Source: Macrocystis pyrifera
Taxonomy: Eukaryota > Sar > Phaeophyceae > Laminariales > Laminariaceae
Assembly (NCBI GenBank): GCA_031763025.1
Contig: JASSKH010000006.1
Location: 9,111,691 to 9,175,690, forward strand
Direction of reading: 5' to 3'
DNA length: 64,000 nt
The notes below the pieces were generated by a model. That model worked only from the letters and a program-made list of their open reading frames with translations, ran no database searches and was not told the DNA's origin. Position numbers and translations under genes: made by a program. Below are positions 55,931-64,000 of the stretch, in pieces (position 1 is the stretch's first letter; each line of letters starts with the position of its first letter).

Positions 55931-56395
55931 GACATCGATCGACAAAACCAACGACGACACCGTCATGAAATCTGAACGGAATGCGCTGGTTAAGGTCTCC
56001 GACCCGGCCTAGTGTCACAGTGCTCACACCTCAGTCGGTGATATGTGGCGTGGGCTGACCAGGCGTCTGATAAAAAAACATTTCGGCACTGGTCTGTAGA
56101 AGACAGACGACAAAAAGTCTCGACCCCTCTCCGATGGCAAAAAATAGACCATTATTTTTCAGGTTTGACATCGATCGACAAACCCAACGATTACGTCACG
56201 AACTCTGAATGAAGCGCGCTGGTTACAGGCTCCGACCCACACTAGTATCACAGTTCTCACACCTCGGTCGGTGATATGTGGCGTGGGTGGGCCAGGCGTC
56301 TACTAAAAACATATTTGGCAGCTGGTGTGTACCTGGTAGAAAACAGACGACAAAAACGCTCAATTCCTCTCCGTTGGCACGAAACAGAACTTTTT
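55931..56395 (+). repeat. 236-bp direct tandem repeat
   Basis: Units start at 55931 and 56167 with GACATCGATCGACAAAMCC. They share CTCACACCTCRGTCGGTGAT, ATGTGGCGTGGGYKGRCCAG and ACAGACGACAAAAASKCTC. Diverged by roughly 15 percent by eye. Confidence 0.8.
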
Positions 56396-57480
56396 GAAAG
56401 CTCTGACGAAGAGCATAGGACGCCGCGGCCAACCTCTCGCCCCCTAGACGACGGATTCCAATTATATCTCCCAGGCCATAATTTACACTCATTGGGCTTG
56501 CCCGGTACCAAGCTCGTTGACCGTGGGTGGATTATATGTCGAGATCGAAGGTCAATCGTCGCGTGACTGTGGGTGTGCGGGCTGCGAGCTGTGTCTTTCT
56601 TCTTCTACTTTGTGTGCGGCGTGGTTCCCGTGGTTCCCGTTAATACAGCGATTTTATTGGAAGATGGCTCCCGTCGTTCGCGTTATTTCAGCCATTTGAT
56701 TGGAAGATAGCTGGCGTCATCTGCCCCGTGTTATTTTAGACTTGCCCAGTTACGTACAGCACAGGGTTTCCAAGAATTTTCGGGGGCATCGCCCCCGGAA
56801 TTAAATTAAGTAAAAGCTGGCCCGGTACACGAAATATTCGCCGACTCACGAGTTGCGTTTACCGCTTGCCCGTTCCACCGGCCAAAAAGAACAAAAAACG
56901 AACAGCAGAGCTTCCCTCATAGCCTTGTACGCCGCCCGCCCGTCTCGTGACCACACCTCGTTACCGATTGGGTCCGGATAAAGTTTTCCTCCCTCTCTGC
57001 CACAGTGAGCGTCGTCGCCCGCCTCGCGTCAAGCCCGGTGCTCACCGTGGCCCTGCTTCGCCACTTCGACAAAGTTGGTGCTCAAACTGCATTGAAGTTT
57101 CCTTTAGTTTGGTCGCAAAAATAAGCGCCGCTTGAATACTATTTCACATATCAAAACGACCCTTATATCTCGTACATGGTGCAAGCGGAGCCTCACAAGG
57201 AGGCCAGACAGATACCATTTGTGGTTCCTGCGTGTCTCGAGACACACGCGACGCCTAGCCATGCAAACGGCGAAGGCGCTCCTTGCAACACCCCCTCTGC
57301 CAGCTAGCACCCGCTGACACCCGCGGCGGCGCCGGGCTCGCCCGCGGTACCGTGTTCTGACTACACGCACCCGCACGAAACGAAATAAAATGTCTTCAGA
57401 TTATGTAAGCAGCGCTTGACTCGTACCTGGTATGTTCGTATGAATACGAGTACGAGAAGGCGCTTCTATTGACGCACGCA
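56396..57480. other. No gene recognised
   Basis: Short frames on both strands, none with a motif. 57100-57370 is G/C-rich. Confidence 0.4.
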
Positions 57481-57860
57481 GTGTTTGTTCGAAAATATAA
57501 GCTGTACCGGGACATTGTTTGTTTGCCAGAAAACGGTATACCTTGACAGAAAATGTCATATGACTTGGGTTTGGTGTGCCCTAATCACCTCGTCTTACTT
57601 TTTGTACCGTAAACTGGCAAAAATACGATGGTGTACCGTTTTTTTTTTTTTTACATTTTCGCAAGTGAGACGGACGGACATGGATGTTTCGCCAAAAAAA
57701 CGGTATACCTTGACAGAAAATGCCATCTAACTTGGGTTTGGTGTACCCTGATGGCCTGGTTTGAGTTTTTCGTACCGAAAACTGGCAAAAAACCGCTGGT
57801 GTACCGTTTTTTTGTCATTTTTTCCGTTAGGACAGGAAATTATTTTTGCTTCTGGGTGGG
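57481..57860 (+). repeat. 167-bp direct tandem repeat
   Basis: AAAACGGTATACCTTGACAG appears at 57530 and 57697. Each is followed by AACTTGGGTTTGGTGT or a near match, then AAACTGGCAAAAA and GTGTACCGTTTTTTT. Non-coding. Confidence 0.8.
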
Positions 57861-59519
57861 AGAAAATCTTTCTCTTGTATTCCGTTCGTTTCTACTGGGA
57901 CCGAGAGGGGGGTGGAGGAGAGGAGAGGAGGGGTACGAACGTCACCGCAGCCAGCTTTACCGGGTACAAGCGGGACAGTCGTGTAGCATGGAAAAATGAC
58001 CCTGTGTCCCCATGGGGGAACGTGATTTTTTCTTCCGAAGAAAAATATTTAGCGCAACTGATGATAGTGTCGTTGGGTTGCACTATCGGTTCATTCAACA
58101 GGCAAGACCTGCCAAGGGCACAACAGTACCAAATGATAATGGTGCGAGTTGTACGGTACAGTATTTATGACGGTGCAGGTTACACGGTAGGGGTAGCTTT
58201 TACGAGTACTGTAAAAGGGTACCAGGTATACACCAAGCAGCAACTACAGTCCTTAACAGTCAAATGTACTACCAGGTACAGTACTACAGCGGTACTCCAA
58301 AGGTCTACAAAGCATCATACACCGAGTTGTTGGTATGGCACGTCCTATAGCGCACCGTCGAGTTCAGCAGTAAGTGGCCGTGCACACCAGCTAGCACGCC
58401 CGGCAGCAAACAACACCTTGCGGCCGTCGCAACTGCATACTGTCGCCCCTGTCAGCTATATACTGCGTAGTACTGGTACCTACCACTCTGGAGCGATCTA
58501 TATAGAACGCCCGTGCAATAATAAGGACATGGGTCTTTTGATTCAGGGAAAGGGCATACACCCTGGTTGTTCGGCCCTTCGGGTTTCATAGGCAAACCAC
58601 GCCCACGGCAGGCGCTCCCACTTGTCCCAACCGGCCTCGAATGCAAATCCGACGCACTATGCCGACCACGCACACCCTTCTATGTCCTATGTCGGGCACG
58701 TGCTTGAGCCTAACGGGACGGCGGCAATGAAGGGGCCAACAAGATCCCCCCTACTGATTACACGTTGGAGGGTACACCGTAAATATATATATATTGTACT
58801 TGTATGTATTTAGGTCCTTCTCGTGTTCCTTACACCAGGCAAAAAATCCGCTCATCAAGATTTTTATCTGAAGCCAGTGCCTATAGCCAGACCAAAACGC
58901 TTCCCGGGATCTACATAGGGCGAGACACGAGAAGCTGGAGCAACGCTCGACCAATTTGCTTTTTTATTAGTTCGTTGAAGCATCCCCCGTCCACCTACAA
59001 CGCCTCAGGCGAGTCAAACACGCGAACAGCGATAGAGCTGAGGCATGTCCAACCCAACAAAGCGTGCTCCATGGAACATCGACGGGATGGCAGGGCTGAA
59101 CGTTAACGATTCTGAGAACTTCATGTCAACCGCGTTATTCGCCCGTCACACGATCTGGAATCGAACTGGTAGACCTACAAACGCGAAGGCGTGTCAAGGC
59201 CACCGGCTAGGCGATGGTGTTGATTTTTTCATAGATTACGCCGAGACGTTTCCAGTTCCGCATGCACTCCACATGCACTAGTCACTGTTTCAGCCACTGC
59301 CGATACGCTACACAACGGTTACAAATTCTCTGGCAGTGACTATCTACCAAAACCCTTAAAGGCTACTTCACCAAAACCCGCTCTCTTTTGCCACCACGCA
59401 TTGTATAAGCCGGACGATATGGGCGATCTCCACCCTGCGCCTGCCGCGACTTAGCCGGCGTACCAGTCAACGGAAACGTCGGCGATCCCAGGTACCGTCA
59501 GCCGCACCAAGGAAGCCTT
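57861..59519. other. No supported gene
   Basis: A 276-codon frame overlaps the tandem repeat and runs to 58591. It begins at a TTG and has no motif, so I do not call it. A short plus-strand frame with ATG at 59045 (MSNPTKRAPWNIDG, 78 codons) could be an exon or the start of a transposase, but nothing follows it. Confidence 0.35.
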
Positions 59520-62096
59520 TTACGTGACCTCTGCGAGTTGCTCAAAAAACATTGGACTAAACTCCAAACTCTTCAGAGAATATGGCCACACCACTTCGTT
59601 AATTGGTTGATAGAAATCATGCCCAAACTCTAAATGCTGCAGTGAATCAGGCCACACCACTTGAGATATTGGTTGATTGAAGCGATATCCAAACTTCAAA
59701 TGCTGCAGTGAAGCCGGCCACATCATCTCTCCGATTGGCTGGTCAAACTGCGAACCAAAAACCATATGCTGCAGTGAATTTGGCCACACTACTTGACATA
59801 TTGGTTGATTGAAAGAAAACCCAAACTCCAATTGCCTCAGGGAACCTGGCCACACGGTTAGACGTATTGGTTGATTGAATTCATGCCCAAATTTCAACTG
59901 CTGCAGTGAAGACGGCCACACGACGTCTTCATGAATTGGGCGATTGAATCTAAACCCGAACGTCAAACGCTGCAGGCTGGCCGGCCATACGACTCCTCGT
60001 ATGGGCTGGTCGTACATGTTTCCAACCGTTACATATAGCAGTGAAGCCGGCCAGGCAATCCCTTGCAAAGGCTGATTGAAAGACGCTCCAAACTCCAACC
60101 TCTCTAGTGTGGCAGGCAACGCAACGTTGGTCATCGGCTGGTTGAAGTGCGACCCGAACGTCACGGACAGCAGCGAAGGCGGCCATCCAACGTGGTCGAC
60201 AGATTGATTGAAGTCCTCGCGAAATTTTAATTGATCTAACGACGACCCCACGATAAACCGCTCAATCGATTCTGCAGTGAATTGCAGCCCGCCCGGCAAG
60301 GGCGTCGACGAACGTGGCCCTCCTATCCCTTCAACTACCGGATCCAATACAACTCCAAACGTCAGACGCTGCAGTGATGCCGGCCATACGGCCCCGTTGA
60401 TAGACTCAATGAAGCTTTCCTCAAGCATTGCATTCTCAATCGTGGCAGGCCACTTTACCATCTCGATTGGCTGGTTGCAGCGGTTACCAAACGTAAAGCT
60501 CTGCAGCGACAGCGGCCAGTCTTTCCTGTCCAAGGGTTCGTCCAACCGGTTTACAAGTGTCCTATACTGCAGCCATGCCGGCCAGCATACCCTTTTGATC
60601 GTCTGCTTTAAGCGCCCGCCGAAGGCCAGTTTCTTCAGCAACGCGGGCCACACAATTCCTCGTATGGATTGATTGAAGCAAGCACCGAACGTTAAACACA
60701 CGAGCGAGTCAGGCCACATAGCCCTGCTTATATCCTGGTTAAAATCCGTACCGAACGTCAGTTCCTTCAGGTATGTGGGCCACACCACCTCGTAGATCGG
60801 CTCGTTAAAATCGTCCCCGAAAGTTATACGACTCTGCCGCCGAGGCCGACGGCCGAAAAGGGGGCCAACACTCAAATGGTTGAGCGAAGCAGGCCATACT
60901 ACTTTGCAGATAGGCCGCTGACAGTTAACCCAAAAAACAGTACCATTGCACGAGGGGAGTTGGACCAGCTCGGTAATGGTCAACGTAATCGGCACGCCCT
61001 GTGGTGGAGCACACCACACGGCCGCTTGTATGGACCCGTCCAAGCTAGTCCCTAACGTCAGACTGTGCAGCGACGAAGGCAACGCCATCTCGCCAAACAT
61101 CTGAGCGGACCCGGGTCCAACGGTCAAATGCTGCAACCCGGCCGGCCACACTACATCCCGAGTCGGTTGACGAAAGCAAGAACCTAACGACAAGCGCTTG
61201 AGCGAAGCGGGCCATACTACTCCGAAAATAGGCTGATTAAAGTTTCGTCCAAACCCCAAATATTGCAGCGAAGCCGGCCAAAAAACCTGATGTATTGATT
61301 GGTTGAAGGCCGACCCGAACGCCAAGTGCTCGAGTGAAGCCGGCCACCTAGCATCGGCGATCGGCTGGTTGAAGGCAGACCCGAATGCTCCAAATGTCAA
61401 ATGTTTCAGCGACGATGGCCACACTACCCCTTCGACAGTTTGATTGAAGAAATCCCCAAACGCTAAGTAGCGCAGCGCAGTCGGCCATGCCACCCCGTCG
61501 ATAGGTTGGTTGAAACAATGCCCAAACGCGAGGTGCAGCAAGGGAGAAGGCCATGCGAGTCCCTCGATTGGACGATTGAAATACCGACCAAACACTAAAC
61601 GATCTAGATGTGTCGGCCAAACGATGTTCTCGATAGAGTCGGTGAAAGATGGCGCAAATGTTATTTTCCTTAGCGACTCCGGCCACCAGTTTTTCATCTC
61701 ACCCATCCCGCTTTTCTCTGAGTGTCGCAGCCCCCTGATGAATGAAGCATGAAGCCTTCCTCGTTCTTTGACCTGTTTGCTTCCCTCTGAAATAAGCGAA
61801 GATGGCAACTGCCATAGTATTGAGCGCGCTGTCAACATCGGAATCCGTGAGGCAGGATGTTTCTTCCCAAATATCTCTTGTTTATGGCGGTTCCATAGTC
61901 GGGGTGGAGTGTCGTGCTTGACCAAGATGTGCGACATCGCCAGGCTCCGGCAAACCACACATAGGTCCAAACACGCAATCTGCAGGTTGCTCTCTGACAC
62001 ATACCAACGATCTCCGTCGTACCCATGGCTGAGCGCGATGGCGAAGGCCTCCATACCCAAGTTGCCACGATCTGTTGGATAACGATGCATCAACAT
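59520..62096 (-). CDS. FNIP-like repeat protein, 858 residues
   Basis: One uninterrupted frame with ATG at 62094-62096 (a second at 62088-62090) and TAA at 59520-59522. About 110 N-terminal residues contain FAIALSHGYDGDRWYVSE and a Cys-rich CLDLCVVCR. From about residue 130 to the end there are some 28-30 tandem units of 22-24 residues with the pattern FNQPI..VVWPASLQHLxFG. These resemble FNIP repeats, which belong with leucine-rich-repeat-type solenoids used for protein binding. A few central units are degenerate. There is no signal peptide or membrane segment, so an intracellular binding role is inferred. It is single exon, unlike the GGAI gene. Frames in blocks A1 and A2 are broken relatives. 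Confidence 0.9.
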   Translation of the reverse strand: MLMHRYPTDRGNLGMEAFAIALSHGYDGDRWYVSESNLQIACLDLCVVCRSLAMSHILVKHDTPPRLWNRHKQEIFGKKHPASRIPMLTARSILWQLPSSLISEGSKQVKERGRLHASFIRGLRHSEKSGMGEMKNWWPESLRKITFAPSFTDSIENIVWPTHLDRLVFGRYFNRPIEGLAWPSPLLHLAFGHCFNQPIDGVAWPTALRYLAFGDFFNQTVEGVVWPSSLKHLTFGAFGSAFNQPIADARWPASLEHLAFGSAFNQSIHQVFWPASLQYLGFGRNFNQPIFGVVWPASLKRLSLGSCFRQPTRDVVWPAGLQHLTVGPGSAQMFGEMALPSSLHSLTLGTSLDGSIQAAVWCAPPQGVPITLTITELVQLPSCNGTVFWVNCQRPICKVVWPASLNHLSVGPLFGRRPRRQSRITFGDDFNEPIYEVVWPTYLKELTFGTDFNQDISRAMWPDSLVCLTFGACFNQSIRGIVWPALLKKLAFGGRLKQTIKRVCWPAWLQYRTLVNRLDEPLDRKDWPLSLQSFTFGNRCNQPIEMVKWPATIENAMLEESFIESINGAVWPASLQRLTFGVVLDPVVEGIGGPRSSTPLPGGLQFTAESIERFIVGSSLDQLKFREDFNQSVDHVGWPPSLLSVTFGSHFNQPMTNVALPATLERLEFGASFNQPLQGIAWPASLLYVTVGNMYDQPIRGVVWPASLQRLTFGFRFNRPIHEDVVWPSSLQQLKFGHEFNQPIRLTVWPGSLRQLEFGFSFNQPICQVVWPNSLQHMVFGSQFDQPIGEMMWPASLQHLKFGYRFNQPISQVVWPDSLQHLEFGHDFYQPINEVVWPYSLKSLEFSPMFFEQLAEVT

Positions 62097-62460
62097 TGCA
62101 AATCGTGGTACATGCGCAGAAAAGGGGCGGACATTGCTCAGCTACAGTGTAACAGCGACGATTCAGTACCACTCTTGACTGGGGCTGCACGCGCAAGAAA
62201 TACTTAACCTCTCCCACGTTTGTTGGTTTCAAATAATCCCGGGCATTGTCAATGGATACAAGCACTTGACGCCCCCCCCAACCTTGAGATTGCAGGGAAA
62301 CAGGAAGCTCGCGATACTGAATTGGACGTCCTGCACTCCGAATGCATTTGCATCATAATTTCTTGACATCTATCGTTTGTCGAGGTAAGCTCACACAGCC
62401 TGGTGCCCCGCTGTACAGCAGGCTTTGCCGCACACATAATATCCGCCGGCTACATGCGTC
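62097..62460 (-). other. Region 5' of the FNIP-repeat gene
   Basis: A minus-strand frame starting at 62265 overlaps the FNIP start in a different frame and reads VGEVKYFLRVQPQSRV, faintly like copia RT (LGEVKYFLG). It may be a trace of an old element that now provides the promoter region. Evidence is thin. Confidence 0.25.
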
Positions 62461-63870
62461 CATTCTAAGGGCACAGTAGCCCCGTAATAGTACGCATGAT
62501 AACGATATGGATACTAACCGCCGTTATCGCCAAACAACAGCCAACGGTGTACTAAATGCAATTCGAAGAGGCGAGTGATATGACCAGGCAGTTAGAACAA
62601 GGCATACACGAAACACATTTATTGCTGTAAGGTTGAAATATCCCGCAAAAATGTCGTGTACCTGTCGCGTCGGATCGTCATTGGGATCGACGCAGGAAAC
62701 CTTTTCGAAAGAGCACATTATACCCGCAACTGAAAATTACCCAGATTTATCGCATTGATCACGTCGATGCTGCTTAACAACAATCATACACACACTCCGA
62801 CCAATACCGTCTTTCGCTGCACGTCCGGCTCTCTAGCAGATTCCTCTCACTTTGAATTTTACCCTTCGAAGACCTGTTTTTAACCCGGCTGAACAGCTCG
62901 GCTAGTCCATGCCGTCCACGCCCCGCTTGCGGTTCCGACATGGTTTCGTGCCTGCCCAAGATGTCTGGTATGCCTATTCCCTGGAGTTCCGTTGGCTTCT
63001 ACTAATGGGCTTCAGTTGGTTTGCGGTGAAGATCTCGTGACGCACTCACTCAAAGCGTTGCTCGCAGTCTGTTCGGTTCGATGCATGTTCGGACATGAGG
63101 TGACATATCAGGCATGGGAGCGCAACCCTAATACCTCGCCACAACAATAAAGGTAAACAGATATATTTACGAAAGGCAAGCCAGTAACGTAACCGCGCGT
63201 GGCTAGTGTCAGCTGCCACCTCACTATGAAGGATGTGCTCGATTCTGGGCTACGTTAACACACTGCATCAAGCTCATCGCCCAAGTTCATGTCCAACGCA
63301 AACACCGCACGCAACGCTATTAAAAAGTAACAAGTTTTGTATCATACAGACTGCAAGGATCAGTGGAAGCTGGTGACAGAGCTCATTTTGTTGGTGGAGG
63401 GCCCGGAGCACCGAACGTGTGCACCGGCCAACGACGGGGCTTCTAAAAGGCGAAAAATTGTCATGCGTTTTGCTGAACAAGTTGTTTTCACTTTGTTCTC
63501 GGACGAACCGCGGGTGGTTCCAGGCATTCCTAAAGCGATATTTGGAACGTTCCCTGCAAAAAATCAAGTTGTGTTTACCTAGAAATATTATCCCTATACC
63601 GTACGTACTGTGTTAAGCTTACGAGATTACGAGGCATCGACTTATCCTCTGGATTGGAACTGCACGATAGCCACAATTCCCGCGGGATTGCGAAGAGGAA
63701 GGCTCTGAAATTGGAACACGTGTTTTATGAGCTCCTGCTGATGCGTCGACGAACAGGTTTTTCCTTGATCTCTTGAGACCCAAATGTTAAAGACAAATAA
63801 ATAACAAACAAATGTGGGGAAATAATAAACGTTACATAGTGCAACGGGTTGGCAGGACTTCATACAACAC
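62461..63870. other. No gene recognised
   Basis: Only short frames lacking motifs; the longest plus-strand frame near 63337 begins at TTG. Confidence 0.4.
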
Positions 63871-63884
63871 ATGTGCCAAATTTA

Positions 63885-64000
63885 GAGCCTAGTTCCAGAA
63901 AACGGGGTAGACACAGGAGGTGCACAAAACCTGGTGCGAGGTCTAAGTCCAGAAAACAGAGTTGATATAGGAGAGGACAAAAACTGGGGCGATACGTTTG
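63885..64000 (+). repeat. Imperfect tandem repeat at window end
   Basis: Two units of about 60 bp with GTTCCAGAAAACGGGGTAGA / AGTCCAGAAAACAGAGTTGA, then ATAGGAG or ACAGGAG and CAAAA. Continues beyond the window. Confidence 0.55.

Noticed and set aside
57761-58591. 276-codon plus-strand open frame
   Set aside because: Begins at TTG inside a tandem repeat, has no motif, and its composition looks non-coding.
60277-60672. Plus-strand frame opposite the FNIP-repeat gene
   Set aside because: A shadow of the repetitive minus-strand gene; no motif.

Overview
This window reads as nuclear DNA of a multicellular stramenopile, most likely a filamentous brown alga of the Ectocarpus type (inference). The reasons are: genes split into small in-phase exons by long introns with GTRAGT/YAG borders; a secreted protein built of GGAI-type beta-helix repeats; an FNIP-like protein with WPxSLxxLxFG repeats; introns rich in CTG/CAG runs; several classes of retroelement; and short interstitial TTAGGG tracts. 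No prokaryotic operon, rRNA gene or CRISPR array was seen.

Layout. The left 18.5 kb and positions 33955-44110 are two copies of one duplicated block, in the same orientation: the 3' exons of a GGAI-repeat gene followed by an FNIP-repeat pseudogene. The left copy (A1) was later hit by a complete Ty1/copia element (4407-12303, 5-bp target duplication, LTRs differing at one base in my reading). It also carries a small TA-flanked inverted-repeat element that has itself been split by about 3.9 kb of foreign sequence. The right copy (A2) belongs to a gene that can be assembled completely: eight exons between 21108 and 36735, all boundary phases compatible, encoding a 363-residue secreted beta-helix protein. 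Its long introns hold LINE 3' ends, a Ty3/gypsy reverse-transcriptase relic, a 190-bp tandem repeat, degenerate satellites and another copy of the TA-flanked element.

From 44.7 to 49.9 kb the minus strand holds a decayed copia relic and then a truncated PIF1/Helitron-type helicase whose C-terminus runs into a ubiquitin-specific-protease-like domain. A minisatellite lies next to its truncated end. A possible small multi-exon gene of unknown function lies at 50784-53365 on the plus strand. The next 6 kb is mostly tandem duplications and short unsupported ORFs. The clearest single-exon gene, an 858-residue FNIP-repeat protein, is on the minus strand at 59520-62096. It is probably related to the source of the two FNIP pseudogenes.

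The region is therefore an expanding tandem locus of extracellular-type repeat genes and FNIP genes, heavily remodelled by mobile elements. The paralogous block supplies unoccupied sites for comparison, so several insertions can be dated relative to the duplication. All gene models come from reading splice sites and reading frames by eye; no alignment or database search was run.
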